Shown in pieces: positions 1 through 6,049 of a stretch of 8,404 nt of DNA. Origin of the DNA: an uncultured Bacilli bacterium. GTDB lineage: Bacteria > Bacillota_I > Bacilli_A > RF39 > UBA660. The notes beneath the pieces are model-generated. The model saw only the letters and a list, made by a program, of their open reading frames with translations, did not search any database and was not told the origin of the DNA. The number at the start of each line of letters is the position of its first letter. The first letter of the stretch is position 1. Position numbers and translations under genes: made by a program. The stretch lies in contig CALVMI010000054.1 in NCBI GenBank assembly GCA_944345045.1, forward strand, positions 1 through 8,404. Reading direction: 5' to 3'.

Positions 1-7
1 AGTTATA

Positions 8-1630
8 ATGAAAGCAACTTATGTTTTTGGCCATAGAAATCCGGATACAGATAGCGTTTGTTCGGCTATTAGTCTTTCTTATTTAAAAAATCAATTAGGA
101 GACGTTACTGTTCCAAGAGTTCTAGGACATATTAATAAGGAAAGTAGTTTTGTTTTAAATCATTTTGGAGTAAAAGAACCCGGATATCTTAACAATGTTA
201 AGGTTCAACTTCGTGATGTATTTTATCATAAGGGAGTTATGTTAGATGAACTTGTATCTATAAAAGAAGTAGTTGATTTTATGCAAGAATATCATTGTAC
301 GGCTTTACCAATTGTCGATAAGAATAAAAAATTGAAAAGTTTAATTACTTTAAAAGAAGTAGCAATGATGTTTATTGAAAATTCTAAGAATCATTTAGTT
401 ACAAGTTATGATTTATTGTTAAAATCCTTAAATGGACGAGAGATTTTAAGATTTAAAGATGAATTTGATGGAGATACTTTTGCAAGTTCTTATCAAACTC
501 AAACCTTTATCGAAAAAGCTCCTTTAAAAGAAAATGATATCTTAATTGTAGGAGACCGATACAAAGTTTTAAAACATGGTATCACTTCTAAAGTAGATTT
601 AATCATTTTAACAAATAATTGTGAATTAGAAGAAGAGCTTTATAATTTAGCTTGTGAAAATCATGTTAGTGTTATTTCTAGTTCACTTGATACATATAAT
701 ACATGTAATCAAATTGCTTTGAGTAATTATGTTAAAACAATTTTGGTAAATCAACATCCAGCTGTTGTTCATGACTTGGATTATTTAACGGATTTTATAG
801 CTGACGCTACTAAACTTGGTTTTACAAATTATCCACTTTTAAACAAGAAGAATGAATGTTTAGGGCTTATTCGAGTTACGGATGCAGGAAAGTTTGAGAA
901 AAAGAAAGTTATACTAGTTGATCATAATAATTTGGAACAAAGTGTTCCTGGTATTGATGAGGCTAATATTATAGAAATTATAGATCATCATAATTTAGGC
1001 GCGATTGGTACTAGTATTCCAATTAATGTTCGATGTATGCCGGTTGGCTCTACTTGTACAATTTTGTATCAACTATATCTAGAGAAAAATGTTTCTATTC
1101 CAAAAGATATTGCTGGCTTAATGCTTTCAGCTATTTTGTCTGATACACTTATTTTAAAAAGTCCAACTACGACGGAAAGTGATCGAATTGCTGTAAAAGC
1201 TTTATCCGCTATTTGTGGAGAAGATTATAAGTCATATGGTTATGAAATGCTAAAAGCAGGTAGTAGTGTATCTGGCATGGATGTTGAAGATATTATTTAC
1301 CAAGATTTCAAATCTTATAAAGTAGGTAATGAAAGTTTAGGAATTAGTCAAGTTATTACCATGGATTTTGATTCGATTAAAGAACACATTGAGGAATATG
1401 TTGATAAGTTAAATGAAATTTCTAAGGGTGACTATAGTACTGTTACTTTATTTATTACGGATATTATCAAAAATGGATCTTACGTTTTATATAATGATCA
1501 ATCTAAACATATTGTTGAGGATAGCTTTGATTTAGAAAATTTAGAGCAGGGTACTTTTATTCCAAATTTAGTTTCTCGTAAAAAACAAATGTTACCAAAG
1601 ATTATGGAGTCTTTAGAAAGAAATAATTAA
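8..1630 (+). CDS. ppaC: Manganese-dependent inorganic pyrophosphatase with CBS and DRTGG domains (family II, CBS-PPase)
   Basis: A 540-residue DHH-superfamily enzyme expected to hydrolyse pyrophosphate to two phosphates in the cytoplasm, which pulls biosynthetic reactions forward. The N-terminal metal-binding motif HRNPDTDS is at residues 9-16, VDHN at 304-307, IDHH at 325-328, and SDT..LKSPT at about 378-387. The DHHA2 substrate-binding end contains TDI near 484 and SRKKQ at 523-527. A regulatory insert separates the first motif from the rest: a CBS half at about 75-125, a DRTGG-like domain at about 160-245, and a second CBS half at about 250-300. In characterised CBS-PPases such inserts bind adenine nucleotides and diadenosine polyphosphates and tune activity; regulation here is inferred. 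The length (about 540 aa, against about 310 for the plain enzyme) fits the CBS+DRTGG class. The start matches the family N-terminus, but only 7 bases precede it, so no ribosome binding site can be judged. The gene is followed by its own terminator and appears monocistronic on that side. Confidence 0.95.
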   Translation: MKATYVFGHRNPDTDSVCSAISLSYLKNQLGDVTVPRVLGHINKESSFVLNHFGVKEPGYLNNVKVQLRDVFYHKGVMLDELVSIKEVVDFMQEYHCTALPIVDKNKKLKSLITLKEVAMMFIENSKNHLVTSYDLLLKSLNGREILRFKDEFDGDTFASSYQTQTFIEKAPLKENDILIVGDRYKVLKHGITSKVDLIILTNNCELEEELYNLACENHVSVISSSLDTYNTCNQIALSNYVKTILVNQHPAVVHDLDYLTDFIADATKLGFTNYPLLNKKNECLGLIRVTDAGKFEKKKVILVDHNNLEQSVPGIDEANIIEIIDHHNLGAIGTSIPINVRCMPVGSTCTILYQLYLEKNVSIPKDIAGLMLSAILSDTLILKSPTTTESDRIAVKALSAICGEDYKSYGYEMLKAGSSVSGMDVEDIIYQDFKSYKVGNESLGISQVITMDFDSIKEHIEEYVDKLNEISKGDYSTVTLFITDIIKNGSYVLYNDQSKHIVEDSFDLENLEQGTFIPNLVSRKKQMLPKIMESLERNN

Positions 1631-1633
1631 AAG

Positions 1634-1665
1634 AGTTATTGATGTTAATTCAATAACTTTTTTTT
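1634..1665 (+). terminator. Rho-independent terminator of the pyrophosphatase gene
   Basis: An 8-bp perfect stem (AGTTATTG at 1634-1641 with CAATAACT at 1651-1658), a 9-nt loop and a run of eight T at 1658-1665, starting 4 nt after the stop codon. Confidence 0.85.
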
Positions 1666-1683
1666 AGTTACTTTTAGAATTTT

Positions 1684-1860
1684 TTAAAGCAAATACTTTT
1701 GGATAGAATTTTGATCTAAACCAGTTATTTGTTCCATACTTTTTAAATCATAATTTAGTTTTTGCATTTTTCTAATGATATAGGCGTTTTTCTCTTCGCG
1801 ACCTTTTTCACACCTTCTTTTAAACCTTCATCTCTGGCTTCTTCTTTCCATTTGGCCTGA
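1684..1860 (-). pseudogene. C-terminal remnant of an Rpn-type PD-(D/E)XK nuclease/transposase, frameshifted
   Basis: Read on the minus strand, this gives QAKWKEEARDEGLKEGVKK, then after a one-base frame change GREEKNAYIIRKMQKLNYDL, then KSMEQITGLDQNSIQKYLL and a stop (TAA complementary to 1684-1686). A charged, glycine-spaced helix (EARDEG..KEG..GREE) followed by a short tail with a 'I..ITGL....I..YL' pattern is typical of the end of Rpn family recombination-promoting nucleases (PDDEXK_2 transposase-like proteins), as I recall the family. The nuclease core is absent and no start is visible. The frame breaks in a run of five T at 1804-1808 (A on the coding strand); one extra base restores a continuous reading. 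The remnant ends near 1855-1868, where the sequence changes into an unrelated plus-strand fragment. It is non-functional. Family assignment is moderate because only about 60 residues survive. Confidence 0.7.
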
Positions 1861-2161
1861 TGAAAAATATTATGATTTGTATTTATATAGTACAAATAGA
1901 TACCAATTTAAAGATAGAATACTAGGAGATGCAACTGGTGAAATAGGACCTTTTAGGCAAATAGAATTTTTGGATACATATAGTTTGCAAATAAGCAGTT
2001 GGTACAGTGATTCTATATTTCGTTGGGTTATTGCTGGATGGTGGTTTCAACGTGGAGGAGCATATTATGATGGATATGGAGGTGGCATTTTTCAAAATAC
2101 GTCTTATAATGCAACAGCAGTTTGGGATTGTTCCTTTCGTCTCATTCTAACACCAAGCTAA
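1856..2161 (+). pseudogene. C-terminal fragment of a surface/pilin-like or phage-like protein
   Basis: An open reading of about 100 codons with no convincing start: the first possible initiator is a TTG at 1877 with no ribosome binding site, and the protein-like reading already begins upstream with PDEKYYDLYLYSTNRY. It continues RILGDATGEIGPF, then a tryptophan-, tyrosine- and glycine-rich stretch (SSWYSDSIFRWVIAGWWFQR, RGGAYYDGYGGGIF), and ends CSFRLILTPS. The pattern GDATGE.GPF ... SWY ... W..RGG ... G.F ... SFR..L.P resembles C-terminal modules I recall at the ends of secreted or prepilin-like proteins of uncultured Firmicutes; this is recall, not a search result. The fragment is cut at its 5' side at the junction with the nuclease remnant, and its stop codon sits immediately before the stop codon of the convergent SEDS gene with no intergenic base. 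A short functional secreted protein is unlikely because no signal peptide is present. Confidence 0.6.
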
Positions 2162-3250
2162 TTATTTTGCTTTGCTACTTTGAAAAATGATAGCTAGATA
2201 GATAAATAAGACAATCGTTGATGAGCCTCCGTAACTAATGAATGGAAGAGGTATGCCAATAATTGGAAAAATACCGATGTTCATACTAATATTTATAATT
2301 TGACTTAGAATAAAAATGGTTAAGAAAGAATATAAAAAGAGTTTATATTCTTTTTTCTTGATTTTCTTTTCATAATTTATGAAATAGAAGTCTAAACATA
2401 AAAATGAAAGTAAAATTAAAATATTGCCAAATATTCCTAAAACGTTGCTAGTTAGAGAAAAAGCAAAATCGGTTGGAGCTTCTGGAATATATATTCCTGT
2501 TTTTGCTAAAGAAAATTTGAAAAAAGGAGCGCTTCCTATAGCAATTAAGGCATTTTCAATTTGCATACCACTTCCAAGGGTAAATAGTCTTTCGACACGG
2601 TAGAAAAATGAAGTTCCAATTAATGAAATTAAAAGATCTTTTTCTAGAAAATATAAATAGAAAAATCCTCCTATACCTAGTATAACTAGACTTCCTAAGA
2701 TGATAAACCAACGTTTATGTAAGTGTGAATTCCATAGTAAAACTAAAGTGATGAAAAAGTAAAATAAAATGGCTCCTGTATCTGGTTCTAAAAAAACCAA
2801 AATTGTTGGAAGCAAAAAAATTAATAAGACATACATCAGAAATTTTGCTTCATCCCAAAAACTAAAAAACCTTTTTCGACTACATAAATGAGCTAAATAA
2901 AGAGAATAAGATATTTTCATAAATTCACTTGGTTGAATATTAAAATAATGTAGATCAATCCATGCTCTAGCGCCATTTATTTCCTCGCCAATAAATAAAA
3001 CAAGAATTAGAAGTAGTAAATTAAATATGTAAAGAAAAATACTGTTTTTAAATAACCAATTGATGGGAAAAAATTTCATTACAAAAAGAACGACTAAGCC
3101 AATAATAAACCATAGAAGTTGTTTTTCAAAACTATTAGCATATATGTCGCTTATATACCCAGCATGTATCATTAGTAGTAGACTTATACTAAGTAAAATA
3201 CAAAAGGGAATGATAAAAAAAGGATTTTTCCAAGCCAATTTCTTTTTCAT
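2162..3250 (-). CDS. rodA: RodA/FtsW/SpoVE family SEDS protein (peptidoglycan glycosyltransferase-type), divergent
   Basis: A polytopic membrane protein (about 10 predicted segments) of 362 aa from the ATG complementary to 3248-3250. SEDS proteins polymerise lipid II into glycan strands with a class B PBP. Family landmarks, numbered from this ATG: ING.RAWIDL at about 92-100, IQPSEF..I at 105-112, EPDTG at 155-159, PTDF with the presumed catalytic Asp at 261, and the C-terminal GIPLPFISYGGSS near 332-344. The length fits RodA (about 370). Oddities: the usual glycine-rich stretch after IGSG is replaced by IGSAPFFKFSLAKTGIY, and the EE normally found after TDFIFA is replaced by SLTSN. A TTG at 3266-3268 would add six residues; neither start has a strong ribosome binding site, so the start is uncertain. 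No class B PBP lies nearby. Elongation (RodA), division (FtsW) and spore cortex (SpoVE) roles cannot be separated from sequence alone; the INGARAWID and compact length favour RodA-like. No terminator follows the gene before the remnant at 2161. Confidence 0.88.
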   Translation of the reverse strand: MKKKLAWKNPFFIIPFCILLSISLLLMIHAGYISDIYANSFEKQLLWFIIGLVVLFVMKFFPINWLFKNSIFLYIFNLLLLILVLFIGEEINGARAWIDLHYFNIQPSEFMKISYSLYLAHLCSRKRFFSFWDEAKFLMYVLLIFLLPTILVFLEPDTGAILFYFFITLVLLWNSHLHKRWFIILGSLVILGIGGFFYLYFLEKDLLISLIGTSFFYRVERLFTLGSGMQIENALIAIGSAPFFKFSLAKTGIYIPEAPTDFAFSLTSNVLGIFGNILILLSFLCLDFYFINYEKKIKKKEYKLFLYSFLTIFILSQIINISMNIGIFPIIGIPLPFISYGGSSTIVLFIYLAIIFQSSKAK

Positions 3251-3298
3251 ATTTTTATTATGGTACAAGAATCTTTAATTTAATCATAAAATAAAATA

Positions 3299-3306
3299 GA
3301 GAGGGG
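3299..3306 (+). promoter_or_regulatory. Ribosome binding site of the 96-aa gene
   Basis: GAGAGGGG lies 7 nt before the ATG at 3314 and fixes that start. The same AGGGGAATATAT spacer context recurs before the coat gene at 4062. Confidence 0.6.
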
Positions 3307-3313
3307 AATATAT

Positions 3314-3604
3314 ATGAAAGAGTTACCTAAAGTTTTTGTAAGTCCTATTGAAAAGAAGATTGACAATAATAAGAATCTATTTTATAGTCGTCTTTTAGGA
3401 GATCGTAAAGATACAAAAGATATATTAAAGGAAATAGATTCTATTTTTCATAGTAAAAATTTTGTCTATAAAAGTAAAGTAGAAATTACGACTAAAGATG
3501 GAGTTTTTGAAGAAGTTATTGTAGGTAGAACAGGCACTTCACTTTTAACTATGGATGGAAAATCTATTTTAATTACAGAAATAAAAGATATTAAAAAAAT
3601 TTAA
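3314..3604 (+). CDS. Hypothetical protein, 96 aa, C-terminal beta-rich domain
   Basis: I do not recognise this protein. It has no signal peptide or membrane segment, so it is probably cytosolic. The first 50 residues are basic and probably helical (IEKKIDNNKNLFYSRLL, then DTKDILKEIDSIFHSKNF). Residues 51-96 alternate hydrophobic and polar positions, as in a small barrel of Sm or SH3-like type: VEITTKDGVFEEVIVG, then a turn, then SLLTMDGKSILITEIKDIKK. The pattern 'V.I.T.DG.F...I.G....L.T.DG..I.I..I..I' resembles small proteins in which the barrel is the functional unit, but I cannot name a family. The start is supported by a strong ribosome binding site. The gene is divergent from the SEDS gene and convergent with the EIIB-like gene, with a shared terminator directly at its stop, so it is a single-gene unit. 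Confidence 0.8.
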   Translation: MKELPKVFVSPIEKKIDNNKNLFYSRLLGDRKDTKDILKEIDSIFHSKNFVYKSKVEITTKDGVFEEVIVGRTGTSLLTMDGKSILITEIKDIKKI

Positions 3605-3630
3605 AAAAAATTCCTCATATGGAATTTTTT
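3603..3630. terminator. Bidirectional terminator between convergent genes
   Basis: AAAAAATTCC (3605-3614) pairs with GGAATTTTTT (3621-3630) around a 6-nt loop. The plus strand reads into six T, and the minus strand into eight T (3603-3610 complement). It overlaps the stop codons of the genes on both sides, so it can end transcription from both directions. Confidence 0.8.
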
Positions 3631-3958
3631 AACTTTTTTGACCAAGTAATTGATCAATATATTTCTTTAATTGTTTTGCATCTTTGCCAAAAATGATTTT
3701 TAATTGATTATCAATCTCGACAATTCCTTTAGCGCCTAATTTGGTAATAGCCTCTTTGTCAACAATAGATACATCTTTTAAAATCACTTTAAATCTTGAC
3801 ATGTTGCATTCGGCATTTACAATGTTGTCTTTACCACCTAAGTAACCTAAAAGCTTATTTGCTGCTAAATGAAAATCTTTTTGCATGATTTTTACTACAA
3901 TTAGAGAAATAAAAATCAAAACAAGAATAATAATTGCATAAATTAACCATTGATCCAT
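3629..3958 (-). CDS. Membrane-anchored PTS EIIB-like domain protein (glucose/GlcNAc type)
   Basis: A 109-aa protein with one N-terminal membrane segment (about residues 5-24, LIYAIIILVLIFISLIVV) followed by a complete EIIB-like domain (about 33-107). LLGYLGGKDNIVNAECNMSR, then FKVILKD, KLGAKGIVEIDNQLKIIFG and KQLKKYI follow the PTS_EIIB (PF00367) pattern 'GG..NI......C.TRLR....D......LGA.GV......Q.I.G'. In phosphotransferase permeases this domain passes phosphate from EIIA to the incoming sugar through the cysteine. Here the only cysteine (Cys51) is followed by NMSRFK: aligned on the SR, it lies one residue before the usual cysteine position, and the two arginines of TRLR become R and K. No EIIC permease or EIIA domain is encoded nearby, so a role in sugar transport is doubtful; a regulatory or sensory role is equally possible. 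GAGG precedes the ATG by about 8 nt. Confidence 0.85.
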   Translation of the reverse strand: MDQWLIYAIIILVLIFISLIVVKIMQKDFHLAANKLLGYLGGKDNIVNAECNMSRFKVILKDVSIVDKEAITKLGAKGIVEIDNQLKIIFGKDAKQLKKYIDQLLGQKS

Positions 3959-3976
3959 AATATCAACCTCATAAAA

Positions 3977-3982
3977 ATTATA
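3977..3982 (-). promoter_or_regulatory. Possible -10 element of the EIIB-like gene
   Basis: A perfect TATAAT on the minus strand, about 19 nt before the ATG. The -35 position (about 4000-4005, GTGCAT) is poor and there is no TG extension, so only the -10 box is claimed. Confidence 0.35.
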
Positions 3983-4003
3983 CTATATATTTTTGAAAAA
4001 TGC

Positions 4004-4030
4004 ACGTATTTTGAAAATTCACATAAATTA
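4004..4030 (+). promoter_or_regulatory. Putative SigK (late mother-cell) promoter of the spore coat gene
   Basis: AC at 4004-4005, a 16-nt spacer, then CATAAATTA at 4022-4030, matching the SigK pattern AC-N16/17-CATAnnnTA known from Bacillus. The expected start of transcription near 4037 leaves a leader of about 25 nt that contains the ribosome binding site AGGAAAGGGG (4044-4053). No good SigA pair is seen in the same interval. The fit with a coat gene, a classic SigK target, strengthens the call. Confidence 0.6.
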
Positions 4031-4061
4031 TTAGTGAGAATACAGGAAAGGGGAATATATT

Positions 4062-4478
4062 ATGTGTAATAATGACGGGACAACTAATTGCATCTCTGAA
4101 ATTCTAAATGTTATTTTGGTTTTGCAACAAAACGCTTGTCCAAATTCATGTTTAGATTCATGCGATCGTCCAGTATTAGGTGGTGGCCCAAATTGCTTAA
4201 TTTGCAACACTAGACCAATTCAAATTTATACATGTGGATCAAACGGCGTTGCGCTTTCTATGCCTACAACAAAAGATCCAGTTACCGGTGGAACAACTTC
4301 TTCAGTATTTCGGGTAGAAAAAGTGGATAACAATTGTTGTACTTGCCGTGTGTTAGAAGATAATCCAGATACAACTAGTTTAAATCCATATGTAGCAACA
4401 AATTCATTCTTTACGATCAATTTAGATTGCGTTTGTTTAATTCGTTGTCTATCTGATACGTATGTGGAATGTGTTTAG
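4062..4478 (+). CDS. Spore coat protein, CotY/CotZ/ExsY family
   Basis: A 138-aa, cysteine-rich protein with 15 cysteines (residues 2, 10, 26, 30, 34, 45, 48, 58, 92, 93, 95, 123, 125, 129 and 137) and no signal peptide. The layout matches CotY/CotZ/ExsY: an early cysteine followed by a helix (CISEILNVILVLQQNACP), a central FRVEKVDNNCCTCRVL segment, and the terminal FFTINLDCVCLIRCLSD, which corresponds to the family's 'F.IDLGCFCAIQCL' end. These proteins are made in the mother cell and self-assemble through cysteines into the outer coat or exosporium crust. Residues 65-82 are rich in threonine, glycine and proline and form a loop shorter than in Bacillus CotY (about 160 aa). A strong ribosome binding site and a SigK-like promoter precede the gene and a terminator follows it, so it is monocistronic. 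Individual orthology to CotY, CotZ or ExsY cannot be decided. The gene implies that the organism sporulates or descends from sporulating ancestors. Confidence 0.9.
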   Translation: MCNNDGTTNCISEILNVILVLQQNACPNSCLDSCDRPVLGGGPNCLICNTRPIQIYTCGSNGVALSMPTTKDPVTGGTTSSVFRVEKVDNNCCTCRVLEDNPDTTSLNPYVATNSFFTINLDCVCLIRCLSDTYVECV

Positions 4479-4505
4479 AAAAGAAGTGAAAACTTCTTTT
4501 TTTTT
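4479..4505 (+). terminator. Rho-independent terminator of the coat gene
   Basis: AAAAGAAGT (4479-4487) pairs perfectly with ACTTCTTTT (4492-4500) around a GAAA loop, followed by T to 4505. It starts at the base after the stop codon. Confidence 0.85.
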
Positions 4506-4516
4506 ATGATTTCCTA

Positions 4517-4543
4517 TGCTATAATTTAAAAAGAATAGGTGAT
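4517..4543 (+). promoter_or_regulatory. Extended -10 promoter and ribosome binding site of the 499-aa gene
   Basis: TGCTATAAT at 4517-4525 is a perfect extended -10 box (TGnTATAAT). No -35 is seen because the upstream position falls in the T tract of the preceding terminator. AGGTGAT at 4537-4543 is the ribosome binding site for the ATG at 4550. The leader would be only about 18 nt. Confidence 0.6.
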
Positions 4544-4549
4544 CATAAT

Positions 4550-6049
4550 ATGTTAGATGAATTACAAAAAGAAACACAACTTTTACTTGTGCAAAATAAA
4601 GATCCAGATAAAAAGACAGTTGATTTTAAAAGACAATTAGAAAAAATAGAAAATCTTATTGTTCGAATCGCCGCGACTGATTCCATTGAATCTTATGATG
4701 ATCGTCGAAAAAATATGGAAAAATTGCAGGCGTGGTTAAATAAGAATTCAGAGTTTATTGATGCATGTAGATTAATATATAAACAAATGGAAGAGAATGC
4801 TGCATGGAAAGAAAAAGAATGTAAGGTGCTTTTGCACTATGTTACTATTTTTTTTGAACGTAAAGAAAGTCTAGATCTTACCTCTGGAAATATTGCAAGT
4901 CAAATTACGAATCTTCATAATATTTTGATAAAATTAAACAAATGTTACCAAATGGTTTTTCAAGTAAAGGAAGATTTAATTTCTGAAAGTATTTTGCCAA
5001 TGAAAAAGAATGTGGATATGTCTTTAGAAGAATATCAACAAATGGTTCGTGATTTTTTTGCTCGTGAGGAATTCCAAAAACAAGAAATGATGAGATTAAA
5101 AGAGGAAGAAGAGAGAGAAGAAAAATTTGCTCAAAAGGTGAGAGAACCAATTGTCACTACTACACCAATGTTTGATGTGAAAATACCTGATTTTTTGCAA
5201 GAATATATTGATCAAAGTACGCAGGAGAAAATTTTTGAAAGAAAACAAAATTTTGAATTGTATCTAGATAAGTTATATCGTCAGATGGATTGGTATGAAA
5301 ACTTAAAAAATACTGATCCTGTGTTTTATGAAAATACGAAAATGGAACAACAAATGGTTGCTGAGGAAATTAATAGATTACACACTGTTTCACATGAAGA
5401 TTTGGAAAATACAAAAAAAGATTTAAATATTCCAGCTGCTTCAATGGATATATATTCAATCTTACAATATTTAGTTTTGCATAAACCCTATCCTAAAGAG
5501 AATTTTGTTTTAAAAGAATATCCAAATTTAGCTGAGAAAGAAATTCAATTAATGGATATTCGTCGAGAAGGAAAACCATATTCTTATAAAAGAAGAACTT
5601 TGCCGAATATTACTGAGTTCATAAAGAAAATACGACGCGCGCTTGTAGCTGCAGCACTTTTAGTTACTTTTACTCCTAATTTGGAAACAGAAGCCTTTCT
5701 TTCTAATGATTTGTTAGTTGAATCTGAATCGCCTATTGATTTTGACTATTTTATAAATTTAGGAGACGCGATTGTTTTAAACAGTTATACAGTATTTTCA
5801 TATACTGATGGTTTTGCAGATCAAAATAAGGAATCTGTAAAGAAAATTCCTTTATATGCGCCAGATATTCCAAGAACTGTTGAAAGGCTCTTTTTGGTTC
5901 ATGATAATGAGATTATTGAAGTTCAGTCTGCTTCTGAACGAAATTATTATTTAGAATTGGGATATGTTCCTTTCAGTGTTGGAACTTTTGATGGCTTTTA
6001 TAAAGTTTCCGATGTGACAGTCATTAAAAAGGAGAAGAATTTATCATGA
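4550..6049 (+). CDS. Unrecognised 499-aa protein with coiled-coil-like N-terminus and a single hydrophobic segment
   Basis: I do not recognise a family. Residues 1-195 are strongly helical and charged, with coiled-coil character; the densest stretch is at about 160-195 (FFAREEFQKQEMMRLKEEEE, then REEKFAQKVRE). Residues 200-345 form a mixed helical region. A basic patch (FIKKIRR, 357-363) precedes a short hydrophobic run ALVAAALLVTF (364-374). The C-terminal 120 residues after it look like a globular alpha/beta or beta domain (DAIVLNSYTVFSYTDG, ERLFLVHDNEIIEVQS, GYVPFSVGTFDGFYKVSDVT). If the hydrophobic run spans the membrane, the positive charges before it predict a large cytosolic front and an outside C-terminus; it is short for a membrane helix and resembles an internal signal-anchor, so topology is uncertain. 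The stop codon overlaps the start of the next gene (ATGA), so the two are probably translationally coupled. The promoter, ribosome binding site and codon use look native. Confidence 0.85.
   Translation: MLDELQKETQLLLVQNKDPDKKTVDFKRQLEKIENLIVRIAATDSIESYDDRRKNMEKLQAWLNKNSEFIDACRLIYKQMEENAAWKEKECKVLLHYVTIFFERKESLDLTSGNIASQITNLHNILIKLNKCYQMVFQVKEDLISESILPMKKNVDMSLEEYQQMVRDFFAREEFQKQEMMRLKEEEEREEKFAQKVREPIVTTTPMFDVKIPDFLQEYIDQSTQEKIFERKQNFELYLDKLYRQMDWYENLKNTDPVFYENTKMEQQMVAEEINRLHTVSHEDLENTKKDLNIPAASMDIYSILQYLVLHKPYPKENFVLKEYPNLAEKEIQLMDIRREGKPYSYKRRTLPNITEFIKKIRRALVAAALLVTFTPNLETEAFLSNDLLVESESPIDFDYFINLGDAIVLNSYTVFSYTDGFADQNKESVKKIPLYAPDIPRTVERLFLVHDNEIIEVQSASERNYYLELGYVPFSVGTFDGFYKVSDVTVIKKEKNLS

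Noticed and set aside
1877..2161. Independent 94-aa gene starting at TTG
   Set aside because: No ribosome binding site or signal peptide, and the protein-like reading continues upstream of the TTG; treated as a fragment.
3060..3278. 72-codon plus-strand frame
   Set aside because: It lies antisense within the SEDS gene, has no ribosome binding site and its sequence is explained by the membrane-protein coding on the other strand.
3265..3293. SigK-like AC...CATAAAATA before the 96-aa gene
   Set aside because: The spacer is 18 nt and the start of transcription would fall inside the ribosome binding site, so it is probably a chance match in AT-rich sequence.
4226..4420. 64-codon minus-strand frame
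   Set aside because: It lies fully opposite the coat gene, whose cysteine pattern and promoter make the plus strand the coding one.
4905..5150. 81-codon minus-strand frame
   Set aside because: It is antisense to the helical front of the 499-aa protein; its hydrophobic look comes from complementing Glu/Lys codons.
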